From positions 310,001-374,000 of the forward strand of contig VJWM01000179.1 in assembly GCA_010909165.1 (NCBI GenBank): a stretch of 64,000 nt of DNA. The letters run 5' to 3'. Positions 1 through 11,021 of this stretch are shown here, piece after piece. The notes beneath the pieces were generated by a model. The model was not told the DNA's origin and made no database searches. It was given only the letters and a program-made list of their open reading frames with translations. The stretch is from Anthoceros angustus. Lineage: Eukaryota > Streptophyta > Anthocerotopsida > Anthocerotales > Anthocerotaceae. The number at the start of each line of letters is the position of its first letter. Positions within the stretch are counted from its first letter, which is position 1. The position numbers were made by a program, and so were the translations under genes.

Positions 1-1200
1 ATGATGAACATTAAAATGGAAAGCCGCGTTCTCTCAGCAGACGGTGGCGGCGAATATTTCCATGCACGCTTCACACTTGTCCAGACGGTAGCGCCACCAA
101 TGAGTCCATCCTCGTCATGCGCATGTCATAATTGCAGCCTTTCTCGGATATAAGGCTTCCATTTCGCCGCCTCCTCCACCCATTTGCCCTCCGGTTTCGC
201 ATTGAAGACTCGGTCGGTTTCGGCCTTGATTTCGAGCCTTTCATCAATTGTCTTGCCTCACAGCCTCCAAGTAGGTGGTGTTGGCGTCTTCATGCCCCAA
301 CCGTTGGCGCCCAGCGTCGGCGGTCCTTCACCACGCCGCCACTGCTTTCCTCGATTGAACCCTCATGGAGGACACCTTTGTTCCGCTCGGGTCATTGCGC
401 AAACTGCTGAGGTCGTTTCGTCGGCTCCGAGCCATGTATGGATTTGATCAGGCGCTCTTGCTGATGATGATGATGATGATGATGATGAACATGCGTGGTG
501 TCACATCCTTTCGCGGCGGCGTGCCTCCAACTTTGAGGCAGCGTGCGCCCATCACGATGACTCAAGTGCACGGAGATCGCGGTTGTCCTCACATTCAATA
601 TGTCATTCATCGCCCATTTACCAGCCATATATATAGCATGACATATATAGGCATCGAACCCATCAACCAAGGAACTTCCTCCCATGCCATCACCATGTCC
701 CCACGACATGGTTTGTGCAAATACCATGGTCCAAGGAACAAGGTACATACACAAATGCATAATTTCCGCCCTATGTATGTACCGCATCCCCATGTTCCAA
801 GGAGCATGGTATGAGCGGAAATATCATGGTTCGATGACATGGTATCTTGTTGGGAAAAGACCATGTTCCAAGGACACCTCTCCTCAAACATGGTATATAG
901 CATTGTATATAACATTAAAATGGAAAGCCGCGTTCTCAGCAGACGGTGTGGCGGAGTGGCGGCGAATATTTCCATGCGCTTCACACTTGTCGGGCAGTGG
1001 CGCCGACCATGAGTCCATCCTCGTCATGCGCACATAATTGCAGCCTTTCTCGGGATATAAGGCTTCCATTTCGCCGCCTCCTCCCTCCACCCATTTGCCC
1101 TCTGGTTTCGCATTGAAGACTGCGGTCGGTCGATTCTTGGATTTCGAGCCTTTCAATTGGCCATATTTCCGCTGCTGATCTTCGTATCTTATGGTTTGGG
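1..1200. repeat. Diverged direct repeat at left edge (1-270 and 908-1165)
   Basis: The sequence from the first bases to about 270 recurs at about 908-1165, both beginning ACATTAAAATGGAAAGCCGC, with small indels and some extra bases. Between the copies, 700-880 carries three spaced copies of a CCATGTTCCAAGG-like motif and many CATGG palindromes. A short (ATG)n microsatellite lies at about 463-488. No conserved protein is visible. The block lies beyond the 3' end of the CACTA transposase on the minus strand, so it may be the subterminal part of that element, but no CACTA terminus is seen here and the element may continue outside the window. Confidence 0.6.
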
Positions 1201-1211
1201 CGGCTTTGTAG

Positions 1212-1574
1212 GTGTGCAGTGTAATGGGCATGGCGGCAGGCCCGGATGGAGGCAACGGGTATAGCCGGTTTCTTGCCGAGGTGGAGGGTACCATACGCCA
1301 AACGTGGGCGGACGCATGGGCACTCCGCCAGCTCCCACCACGGCACCCCAACTTCCGCGATGAAGACGCGCGACGATGGCTTGCAACTTTGCATGGTGAA
1401 GCCGAGGTTTTGGATGCGCGGAGGCGTGTGCTGGAGGTGGGTCGCTGTTTGCTAGACATTACACATTGGATGGACCTGGTGCCGGATCTGCCCATCGCGG
1501 AATGGTTTGGAGAAGAGCGGCAGACATGGTGGGTCCTATACTCAGCGGTGCAGAGACGTTGCGGCGATAACTAG
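1212..1574 (+). CDS. Unrecognised 120-aa open frame inside transposon territory
   Basis: An open frame of 120 codons with an ordinary composition (Trp- and Arg-rich, no membrane segment). I do not recognise a family. It lies just past the 3' end of the degenerate CACTA transposase, on the opposite strand. It could be a passenger or accessory protein of the element, or chance. No intron signals or neighbours help to decide. Treat as hypothetical. Confidence 0.15.
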   Translation: MCSVMGMAAGPDGGNGYSRFLAEVEGTIRQTWADAWALRQLPPRHPNFRDEDARRWLATLHGEAEVLDARRRVLEVGRCLLDITHWMDLVPDLPIAEWFGEERQTWWVLYSAVQRRCGDN

Positions 1575-1755
1575 AGCGGCGGAGTGTGTCGCGCCATACT
1601 GCGCCAAACCCTGCTAAACCCAGGCAAGTATGTTCCAACTCAAGTCGATGTTGATGTGAAAATTCTATGAAGCCCCGAGTCATTATTCCGTCGACTCGCT
1701 CTCCCTCCACCCACGCAGCAGCGTGACCGCTAAAGCCCGGCCTCTATTCTCCTGC

Positions 1756-3120
1756 TCAAAGATGGAATATGCATTGTGTAACTTGATGTGGCCATATGAA
1801 AGGGGTGTCAACTCCATCTGCAACATACGTGCAGTGCCTTCCGGTGAACACGAGATCAAATCCACCGTAAGTTTCGCGAATGGATTGGGATCTCCCACTT
1901 GGATTACACTCAAACCACTTGACCTTAAGGACCATTGGCTCGAATCCGCTTGCAAACTGCACTCGAATTATTTCCGCTACATTGCCATAGTATGTCCGCT
2001 GTACACCGTCTCCCATGACATACTTTGTACAAACTCCGCTGTCCTGAGTGGCGCGACGGTCTTCGTCTGCTGCAAAGGTGCGTAGGTGGCTACCATTGCT
2101 CCACATGTGCCTATAAGTAGTCGCCGAAATAGAAGGCCCATCCATTATGGCCGCAACATCAGCAGTCATAAGTACAGATGACTCCCACCTTCCAGAATCC
2201 CTGCCAGCATGAACCCACGCGCGGAAAGATTGCCTGTCTTCATCACCATCAAGTTCCATGACCTCTTCGTTGTAAAGCTGTAGGAAGGGGTCAAGAACCA
2301 TCGTGTGTCTCAGCACAAAATTGTGGACCTGGTGGAGCTCCGTAGTGGTGAACTTGTATGCCTTGCCCATTCCTAACGGTTCACCGTCGCGTTCGTGGTC
2401 ATCTTTCTCACCGTAAATATGGGCTGTTTGCGGATGATGTCGCCGAAGGTAAGCCTTTGCAAACATGACAGCCTCCTCTCGAACATACCCCTCTGCCATG
2501 CTTCCCTCCAGTTTGCTGCGTTGTCGGATGTCTTCCTTCCTCCTTCCTAGATATCTTTCAACCGGATACATCCATCTGACATGAACAGGGCCAAGAAGTG
2601 CGACCTCATCCACAAGGTGAATAATGAGGTGGGTGGAAATATCAAACAATTTAGGTGGGAATTCCCTCTCCAAGTCGCACATGACTTTGATGCACTCTGC
2701 TTGCATTCTTCCCACCTCATGCCACAGGATTCTCATGGCATATCCACCGATAAAGTTTGCTCAACCCGCCATTTTGTACACATCTCGGTTTAATTCTTCC
2801 CTTAAAACAATTGGGAAGTATATTTCCATTAGTACATGCCAATCGTGTGCTTTTAAACTCCCACTTTGCGAAGCTAGCTTTTTGCGATGTTAGAAGCATA
2901 TCCGTGGGTAGTTTGATTGCTTGCATTTCCTTCATAACCTTCTCCAAGTCAGACGATAACACATACGCCGGAGTATATTGGTCCCTATTGGCTCCACGAG
3001 GCCACAAGTCGTGCTTCCCACCGTATTCTTCCATGTCCAACCGGGATTTCAAGTCATCCTTTTCTCCTGTTAGAGTGTGCCGGATAGTCTCCGCATTGTT
3101 TCTTTCAACGTGCATCACAT
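1756..3120 (-). pseudogene. CACTA transposase C-terminal half, distal copy (DUF4218 + DUF4216)
   Basis: A 326-residue open frame at 2,736-1,756 holds a DUF4218-like region: the motif GPVHVRWMYPVERYLGRRK followed by EGSMAEGYVREEAV matches the conserved RWMYP(I/V)ERYL and EGSIAEGY signatures. A DUF4216-like region follows near the C-terminus (YYGNVAEIIRV, VLKVKWFECNPSG). Upstream on the same strand, 3,196-2,717 is a frame-shifted piece of the preceding transposase part, with the LACTNGNILP motif standing where other elements have CHVLMQ. These domains belong to the TNP2 transposase of CACTA elements, which cuts the element out and reinserts it. This copy has no catalytic N-terminal half of its own. 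Confidence 0.75.
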
Positions 3121-4351
3121 CCTTCCGTGAACACGAGATCAAATCCACCGTAAGTTTCGCGAATGGATTGGGATCTCCCACTTGGATTACACTCAAACCA
3201 CTTGACCTTAAGGACCATTGGCTCGAATCCGCACAAGCGCACTCGAATTATTTCCGCTACATTGCCATAGTATGTCCACCGTCTCCCATGACATACTTTG
3301 TACAAACTCCTGTCTGAGTGGCGCGGCGGAGTCTGCTGCGAAGGTGCGTAGGTGGCTTCCATTGCTCCACATGTGCCTATAAGTAGTCGCGAAATAGAAG
3401 GCCCATCCATTATGGCCGCAACATCGGCGATCATAAGTGCGGATGACTCCCACCTTCCACAATCCCCGGCCGAACCACGCGGAAAGATTGCACCGCGCCA
3501 TCAAGTTCATCCATGACCTCTTCGTTGTAGGAAGGGTCAAGAACCATCGTGTGTCTCAACACAAAATTGTGGACTGGTGGAGCTCCGTGGTGAACTTGTA
3601 CTTGCCCATTCCTAACGGTTCACCGTCGTTGTGTCATCTTTCTCACCGTAAATATGGGCTTTTGCGGATGATGTCGCCGAAGGTAAGCCTTTGCAAACAT
3701 GACAGCCTCCTCTCGCACATACCCCTCTGCCATGCTTCCCTCGGTTTCTTTGCGTTGTCGGATGTCTTCCTTCCTCCTTCCTAGATATCTTTCAACCGGA
3801 TACATCCATCCGACATGAATAGGGGCCAAGTGCGACCTCATCCACAAGATGAATAATGAGGTGGGTGGAAATATCAAACAATTTAGGTGGGAATTCCCTC
3901 CAAGTCACATGACTTTGATGCACTCTGCTTGCATTCTTCCCACCTCATGCCACAGGATTCTCATGGCATATCCACCGATAAAGTTTGCTCAACCCGCCAC
4001 TTGTACACCTGGTTTAATTCTTCCCTTAAAACAATTGGGAAGTATATTTCCATTAGTACATGCCAATCGTGTGCTTTTAAACTCCCACTTTGCGAAGCTA
4101 GCTTTTGCGATGTTAGAAGCATATCCGTGGGTAGTTTGATTGCTTGCATTTCCTTCATAACCTTCTCCAAGTCCGGAGCGATAACACATAGTCGAGGAGT
4201 ATATTGGTCCCTATTGGCTCCACGAGGCCACAAGTCGTGCTTCCCACCGTATTCTTCCATGTCCAACCGGGATTTCAAGTCATCCTTTTCTCCTATTAGA
4301 GTGTGCCGGATAGTCTCCGCATTGTTTCTTTCAACGTGCATCACATCCTTC
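1837..4351. repeat. Internal tandem duplication of about 1.25 kb in the CACTA transposase
   Basis: Sequence 1,837-3,126 is repeated at 3,121-4,351. Both units begin with CCTTCCG(G)TGAACACGAG and end with CATCACATCCTTC. The shared CCTTC at the junction is consistent with microhomology-mediated or unequal duplication. The second unit is about 55 bp shorter because of many small scattered deletions, while base substitutions are few. The duplicated unit covers the transposase C-terminal part, DUF4218 and DUF4216. Confidence 0.85.
3121..4351 (-). pseudogene. CACTA transposase C-terminal half, proximal copy
   Basis: This is the second unit of the internal tandem duplication and sits directly downstream of the TNP2 domain on the minus strand. 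It carries the same modules as the distal copy, but the reading frame jumps several times: 4,344-3,961, then 3,877-3,620, then 3,540-3,208 and 3,434-3,105. The RWMYP(V)ERYLGRRK and EGSMAEGYVREE signatures remain readable. The breaks are small deletions relative to the distal copy. Position suggests this was the original C-terminal half, with the distal copy added by duplication, but the order cannot be proved from the sequence. Confidence 0.7.
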
Positions 4352-6165
4352 TATGCCCACTTCGGCATATCCCTCCAATATGGTAAATATTTGAACCACA
4401 GCGACAAGCGACAGGTGCCGAACAACCCTCGCTCCCTCAACTCCCTCGATGTTGCTTTCTCCCTACGTTCCATGTCGGAGATGACCGTGGCATAAGTTGC
4501 ATGTGGCCGTGAGCCTTTCCACGCCATTGTACATATTCGAATGAAGGCGGCGCATGGGGTGGTTGGGTGGCAGCCATCGGCGGTACCCAGATATACCTCC
4601 TTTGAAGGTTCTTCGCCCATCGGGATCCTAATGCATCCCAACATTCCATACATGCCGCGACCCTTTCACGAAACCCCGACAATGTTCCAAGCCGGGTAAT
4701 CAGCTATCGTGTGCAAAATAGCTGCACGCAAGCGGAATTTCCGCTGCGGGCTGCCTTCCGGTTGTGAGAAGTCTTCCATTGGTATCCCAGTCCAAAGGTC
4801 ACTCAACTCCTGCAATAGTGGCTCCATGTAGACATCGAAATTCGGGACAATGTGGGGCCCTGGCACTATAATTGGCATTATGATATTAACAGACTTCGTA
4901 CTCAACCATGGTGGTAGGTTGTGCACAACCAGCAACACAGGCCAAATGGAATGGGATGTAGACTTATGCCCAAAAGGATTAAACCCATCGGTGGCAAGAG
5001 CAAATCGAATATTTCGCGGTTCCAAGCCAAAACCGTCCAACCCATCCAGAACAGCCCATGCAGGTGTATCGGCCATGATGCCCATGGAACCATCCACGCT
5101 CCGCATTGTCACGTATGAAGTCATGAGCGCAGCTGTCTCTGGCGTCCGAAACATACGAGTCAGCCTAGACTTCAGGGGAAAATGCCATAGGACTTTTCGG
5201 GGTACTCTCCTAGTACCATTTGGTAGACCCGTGCTCGACACATATCTGGCAGATGCACATATGTGGCAAATTTCGTCGGAAGCATATGGTCCACGAAACA
5301 GCAAACAGTCATTAACACAGGCGTGAATCTTTTCGACCTTGGGCCCAAACATATATAGGGTTTTCTTTGCCTCCGCCATGGACCGTGGCGAGTTTCCCGA
5401 TGGCAGCAAGTGACAGCCAAGAACCTCCAATATAGCTGTCATGGCAACATCAGATATACCGAACTTGGACTGGATTGATAGGAGCAGAAGTGTCGCAGTG
5501 AGAGAAGTTTCTGTGGTACTGCAATGTTCGCAACTTGTGAACAATGGTGTTTCCGCGGCAATTCGGGCTGCTGCTGTGTCATCGCTGGGCACTTGTTCCG
5601 GATCCCAACCGGCCATGATGTCATCGAGGTCCACATCATCCAAACCATGTGCCCGCCCGCCATCCGAAACATCTGGTGGTTGTGGCGTATTAATGTCGCC
5701 GAGTGGAGGAGACATGTGTTGCTCGGCAGATGGATTCAAACCGCACCGTATTGCGGGCGGAATGTCGGCGGCATGCCTACGCGTCTCCTCCTCAGGAATG
5801 GGCGTGGCCTGGGAACGGCAGTTCCCTATGCGCTGCATTGAAAGCCCGAAAAAAAGAATGAGTTGCATATCCATTAAACAAGGAACGTAATCAAGTAGGG
5901 AGAACATGGTTGCATATTCCCCGACACTCACCGCTTCACGATACCAACGACGGATAGTTTCCTCACAATGTTGCTGTGAAATGTGTGCAGGGATGGGTGT
6001 TGATATGTTCTGGCAGCGCGGGCATGGACATAGCATGTGCGTCGTCAAGTCCGGATTCCGTATACGCGGCATTGCAACCTGATGGTTCAAACTGAAAATA
6101 CCCACCCCCCCAAGAATGTTACGCCGTGTCGTCCATAGAAAGTTGCATTGGAGGGCACCGCTCAC
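4351..6165 (-). pseudogene. TNP2-like transposase, N-terminal and catalytic part
   Basis: A 499-residue open frame at 6,165-4,666, continued in another frame at 4,653-4,351, matches the Transposase_21/TNP2 family of CACTA elements. Visible landmarks are the N-terminal cysteine cluster (HMLCPCPRCQN), the region KIHACVNDCLLFRG with CHIC after it, VLWHFPLKSRLTRMF, then ALATDGFNPFGHKSTSHSIW, HNLPPWL, IVPGPHIVPNFDVYMEPLL and the end block RLRAAILHTIADYPAW. These correspond in order to known TNP2 sequences. The protein would cut and paste the element in the nucleus. The frame breaks after the last block, which in intact relatives continues into the region found downstream, so the gene is inactive as read. 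Confidence 0.85.
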
Positions 6166-9124
6166 GACATGCCGGTATCGTGCACGCGTTGATGAGAAGG
6201 ATGGGACGCCAACAACGCACTCTGCTTCTCCATGGTCGTTTTCTCATGGGTGGCATCTATCTGTTACACGAAGTGCGGATTTTCAGAATAGCGACTTCAA
6301 ATGCCCAGACATGGGCCAGCCACGCCGCCAGCCTCTCTCACATACCACGCACACCCACCTTTCCAGGTCGATGCCAACCAGCAACAGACGAACCTTGTTA
6401 TATTGTCGATGAAGAGCTAACAGTGGAAGGCATCACACGCACGGCTTGAGGAGATTGGTCTCGCATTGCCAACACGCCGATCGTTCCACCAAGGCTATCG
6501 GCAACAACGACCCAAGTTCTATCTATTCATATGCGCGAAGATGTATGCACAGACCGAGAAGAGTTTTCCACAGGCCGAAAAGATAGAGCTCAAAACAGCA
6601 CACAGCACACGGTCACAATGTGGCGGAGAAGGCCGCAAGCTCCATTTGAAGCCGAAGCATTCCAAGCTGGCGTCGCCTACGCATTGCAAGCCTGCACTAG
6701 CCGTTTGCCAGAAGACGTTGCAAGTGGCAGATGCTGGTTTCCTAGGTGTTTATTTCTGGAGTAGGGCACACGCAAGGCGGAGAACATGCCATGACGACCG
6801 ACAACAAGTGCACACAGTGGCCGGAATCGCGGAGTGCAGGATGTCCAGTGTGGAGTTTTGTAGCACTTCGACAAAGGGTGTGTGTAAGAAGCGAAGCTGT
6901 TGAATTGCAGTAAAGGTGGAAAGCATTGCCTTCCCAAAGTTGACCTATGTCTCTGTCGCCAGTACTAAAGCGTGTTTGTCACTCGACCTTGACTCCCATT
7001 CAATTTGCCGCACTTGCTTGCATATGCGCACACGCCCTTACCTTACACATTTCAATCCACCGGACCGCCATGGATGGCACACGAGCCTTACTACTTGCCC
7101 GAACTGTCTCATTAATAACACCCAACACATGGAGCAGCTGGTGTCATTGGCAATGGCGGACCCGCCCATAGAGTACCGCGAAGGCATACGGCGTGCACGA
7201 CGGCGCAGTGGTGCGGCACATTCGGGTTCTGAGTCCGACTCTGAGCGACCAACTCCACCGCCAGAAAAACCAGATGGCACAGATGTGCTGCCGTCTCCAA
7301 TTTGGAGTGCAGCCCTCGGGCCGGTGGAAGGCGATGAGAAGGTGTGCGTGTGGGGAGGCGATGTGCACACCCATATGTGTGGGGAGGAGAGGGCGGTGGG
7401 TGCTCCAAGTCATGGAGGCGGTTGTTAAAATGCATCATCGGTTTGTCACAAGAGCAAGTTTGGAGGATGATGGGCCGTTGTTCGTCGGGCCTCGAGAAGC
7501 AAACGGGAAAGTTTGGGAGCTTCTTGCAAAGGTTGGGTCTTGGGTTCCTAGGTCGAGCAAAGGAGCTCGCAATATTCGTGCACCAAGCGGTTGAGGCACT
7601 CGAGAGAATTGGCGTGAACACATCGTCGTCCTCGGTTGAGGCGCAAGGGAGAAATTGTATTGACGCCATGTTGGGAGAGCACTTGTTCACACTTCGGTGG
7701 TGCGTAAGGTGGCCCAATTTGGAGAAATTACCTCGGCACCCAACAAGGCGATTGGATTGGTGGGAACTTGCGACGTCATTGCGGGAGGAGGCACAATTTC
7801 ACAAGTGGATGTGGGGAAACACATATATGCGCGAGAGGGGCCCTATTGGGATCAACGTCGTTACCTTCGTGGGTGGCCCAGTTATGCATTAAGGTCCATG
7901 CTTACAGCCCCATCTACAGCATGTGGCATTGTCACTATTGTGAAGCAGCAATTGGACGGGGCAAACTTCTCAGTGTCGATCGAGGGTTTTGTTCACCACA
8001 ACAGGTGGACCATTTTGCTATGCAGATTTCAAAGTGAATGACGAAGGCCATTACCGGCTCTGGAGGCGGACATGATCGTTGAGGCACCTTCACCTTGGCG
8101 GAGGGCGACTTCATGCCTTGTTGGCGGGGCGATCACATGGGTACCTATTCCGAATAAGGAGCCTTGCGGAGCCAGTGACGGTGGAGGTATACGAGGGCGA
8201 GTTCTTTATGCACAAGAGCTCAATGAAGATAGGAGTTTGACAAGGAAGGTGAGTGTGCCCGCCTGTTGTTGATGCAAGATTTGGTATGGTGCAAACCATG
8301 ATTTGCGAAGGACGCTCCGTAAAATGTGGTTTGCCTTGTTGTTTACCACATTTCAAGGATTCCAATCTTCACCACTTTACCAAGCACGACGTGTGGGGAG
8401 GCGATGTTGTATGCGGCGCAATCGCCGCCATTCGAGGACTCAAGCTCACATAGCTCGCTTTTTGTCTCCATCTTCATACCTCACAACAGAATCGAGTCGC
8501 TTACACCTTTTAAGAACAACAATGTACTCGGCGTGACAGTCGAACTGTTGAGCATGTTATCCACATCATCGCAGACATCCGCATAGCAGCCTTCATATGT
8601 CCGACCGTCTGCTGGGTACATTGTCCATCTCGTATGGGTTGGATCGACGTACATGCCACTTCCAAAAATTAGGGTACCGAACAACGTCACCATGTCGCTG
8701 TTTTCCACAAGGCACGTCACGGGCCCGGGATACCCAATAGAAGACAAAACAGGCCAAACGTAGCCGCGTGTGGAGAACCCGCCCACCCGGGTGCGAGGAT
8801 GAGTGGAACGCCCCAAGTGGATGTGGCGTGAGGTTTCCAGTATTTTAACCGGAAGGTGCATAAAAAAAGCGAGCATGACGAGAGGCCAAGCGGACCACAC
8901 GTGGGAGGGCTTCGATGAACATAATTACAAGGCGGTTCACGGGCCCGGTCGACAATGGAACTAGGCGGGGACCCGCCCGGTACCAAGTAGTGAAACTATT
9001 TTTACTAGAGATAAGGGAGAAAGAGGGACGGTTGGAGGAAGCAAGTCGCACCCATTCAAGTAGAGAAGAGTAATAGACAATGTAACAAAACTGCTTGTGT
9101 GACTGAGTCTCTCCCATACCAGCC
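6166..9124. other. Upstream part of the CACTA element; no recognisable gene
   Basis: Several open frames of 100-200 codons occur on both strands (for example 6,916-7,428 +, 7,344-7,892 +, 7,697-8,041 +, 8,900-8,481 -), but none matches a family I know and they overlap one another. A second transposon gene (TNPA-type) would be expected here in an autonomous element, and remnants of one cannot be excluded. Near the end, 8,700-8,990 repeats the motif TCACGGGCCCGG, and 8,940-8,985 is rich in GGGCGGG/CCCGCC blocks, which could be subterminal repeats. Confidence 0.4.
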
Positions 9125-9198
9125 GTTGTAACGTTTTTGATCACCATAACAAGATGTACAACAAAAAAACGTTACATAGCAGCAGGTTTTTAGTAGTG
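9125..9198 (-). repeat. Candidate CACTA terminal repeat with subterminal hairpin
   Basis: Read on the minus strand from 9,198 the sequence starts CACTACTAAAAACC, the usual start of CACTA terminal inverted repeats. It is followed within 25 bases by an imperfect inverted repeat (TGTAACG-T-run facing A-run-CGTTACA, about 9,127-9,175). Just outside, 9,235-9,375 contains repeated CGTCACCGTCCGGT and GACGGC motifs. The other terminus and a 3-bp target duplication were not found in the window, so this is a candidate only. Confidence 0.45.
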
Positions 9199-9474
9199 GT
9201 TGGCTATAGCAAAATCGATGGGCCCACCCGGACGGGTTTGCATCACCGTCCGGTCGGACTCGCGTCACCGTCCGGTTGGTAGCGAGGCCACGGACTTCCA
9301 TCGGACGGCGGTTTACACGCAGACGGCGAGTTTGCGTTTCTATTTCCACATGCGGTGACCTCCCAGACGGCTACCGCCACCAGTATGCAATCAAGGGCCG
9401 ATTGAAACGGCAACCTTCACAACACGTTATTCTTATCTTTATGTCGTGTTGGATATGTCGGTAAAATAACGCTA

Positions 9475-10745
9475 TCACAGAGAAACCCCGCATGATAAGT
9501 TTGCCCTAAACGATATAACCACATTTTTTTTTACGTGATAAAAACACCCGATGTGTAGTGGTGACAAGTTCCCTGTACGATGGCCTTTTGCCACCACATC
9601 GCCGTGCATCTGACCATTCTTCAGAAACAAAACTTCCTTCTTCGTAAAAAGGACCTGCAGACTTGCATCGGTCAATGGTGCCACAGATATGAGATTTCTA
9701 CGTAGGTTTGGTACAAACAGCGCTCCTTCCATTGCCTTGACCTCGCCACGAGCAACTGAGCTCAGACTCGAGCCAATCTCGCTATCGTTCCCTAGGCGCA
9801 CTGCCTTCTCCCTCCTATAGTCTTGAAGGAGCTCCTTATCCTTCACCATAAAGGATGTACATGCGAGAATCTATCGCATCGCTTTCGCTTGTAATCAGAA
9901 GCACGCTGGCGATACTTCTTCTCATGCGTTGCCTCGCAACCTCACCTTTACTCTCACCCTCGTGAGATGTGCGGTCTTCCGATCCTTGCAATCCTTCTCA
10001 TAATGACCATACTTGAAGCATTTTTGCATCGTCTCTTCACTATTCTCTTGTCCTTCATCCTGCGAGGACTCCCCGCTTGTCCTTGTTCGCTTGTTCCGTC
10101 CCTTCCCTTGATGAACATCGCATGCTCCGGACCTATTGAAGATCCGCCATTGGCCCAATCAAGTAGTCTCCTTCGCCAACATCTTAGAGGTGACCTCCTC
10201 CCATGTGAGAGTGTCTTGGGCTATTAGGAAATCTATGAACCGACCAAGCTTCGCATAGAACGATATAGAAACATCTTCAGTATGTCCTCACGGATAGCAA
10301 AGCGCCGTCGATGCTAGCCCTGTAAACAATTCGTGAAAGGTGTCGATGTGCCGCAAATGCCTGCCCTGAATACTTCAATGTCGTCACACGACAAAACAAG
10401 TGAAATACTTCACTGCTCCCTTCTCGCCATATTTCTCATTGAGAAGATTCCAAATATACTCCGTGCCCTTATGCGGTTCTCCGACCTTAATTTGGACCGC
10501 CGTAGAGATTCATATATAGGAGAGTCAGACTTGTGGTCTCTCGCATCCATTCTCTCTCGCCTCCCTCATCTTGGTTTCGGCTCTTTGCCCTCGGCAATGC
10601 CATACGCGTCCTCTGCCATCAGCAGAACCTTCATGGACCTTTTCCATATATGGAACTCCGTTCCATCAAACACCGCGTCCTCAAGGCGTGGTAGAGCCCA
10701 TCGCCATCACAACTCCGTCCTCTCTTATCTGTCTCGCGATTAGTG
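9475..10745 (-). pseudogene. Broken copia gag and start of pol
   Basis: Translations on the minus strand show gag-like pieces (HIWKRSMKVLLMAEDAYGI, NEKYGEKGAVKYF) between about 10,700 and 10,330, with stops and frameshifts. A zinc-knuckle remnant follows near 10,050 (CFKYGHYEKDC, in which the second knuckle cysteine is tyrosine). The 9,849-9,475 frame contains PNLRRNLISVAPLTD followed by LQVLFTKKEVLFLKNG, the segment between protease and integrase in copia polyproteins. The protease DSGA motif and all later enzymes are missing. It is a dead relic. Confidence 0.7.
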
Positions 10746-10748
10746 TTC

Positions 10749-10762
10749 CTGCTCTGATACCA
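10749..10762 (-). promoter_or_regulatory. Primer-binding site for initiator methionine tRNA
   Basis: Minus-strand TGGTATCAGAGCAG lies immediately inside the LTR end. TGGTATCAGAGC is the standard plant copia primer-binding site, complementary to the 3' end of initiator methionine tRNA. Confidence 0.85.
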
Positions 10763-11021
10763 TGTAAGAACTAGCTCGACACAACATGGCAACGCATGGA
10801 TCAACACGATTAGCGGAACTGGCGAGGCAATGGATGGCACGCAATAGCACCACCGCTTAGATAGGCTCCACAGTACACAAGTCAATATGGTGCACAGGGT
10901 GCTACATATATAGCCCTTAGGCGGGGCAACTGTCGAGGAGGTAAGCCCTAGTCTCGAGAGTGCAATATCCTAGTATATCCTAATATACTAGAGTAAGTAG
11001 CAGAGGATTGAATCTCTAACA
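10763..11021 (-). repeat. Copia LTR (single copy, 259 bp)
   Basis: The segment begins TG and ends CA (on the minus strand TGTTAGAGATTC ... GTTCTTACA) and directly abuts the primer-binding site. It contains a TATA-like stretch GGGCTATATATGTAG in the transcription sense at about 10,920-10,905. No partner LTR was found in the window. Confidence 0.65.

Larger units (their letters stand above)
1756..9198 (-). mobile_element. Degenerate CACTA (En/Spm, TNP2-type) DNA transposon
   Basis: The minus strand carries, in transcription order, a TNP2-like transposase (6,165-4,666), its C-terminal part, a DUF4218 domain and a DUF4216 domain. This is the standard order of plant CACTA transposases. On the minus strand, sequence beginning CACTACTAAAAACCTGC starts at 9,198 and runs towards the transposase, as a CACTA terminal inverted repeat should. 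The matching far terminus is not seen and may lie left of the window. The transposase is broken by frameshifts and its second half is tandemly duplicated (1,837-4,351), so the copy is almost certainly not autonomous. The span 6,166-9,198 is assigned only because of the candidate terminus. Confidence 0.6.
9475..11021 (-). mobile_element. Truncated Ty1-copia retrotransposon
   Basis: Reading on the minus strand: an LTR (11,021-10,763), a tRNA-iMet primer-binding site (10,762-10,749), a broken gag with a zinc-knuckle remnant (10,745-9,922), and the start of pol as far as the gag-pre-integrase region (9,849-9,475). Protease, most of integrase, reverse transcriptase, RNase H and the second LTR are absent. 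The element therefore ends abruptly near 9,475, close to the CACTA terminus at 9,198. Confidence 0.75.

Noticed and set aside
463-488. His-rich peptide from the (ATG)n run
   Set aside because: It is a translated microsatellite without other coding support.
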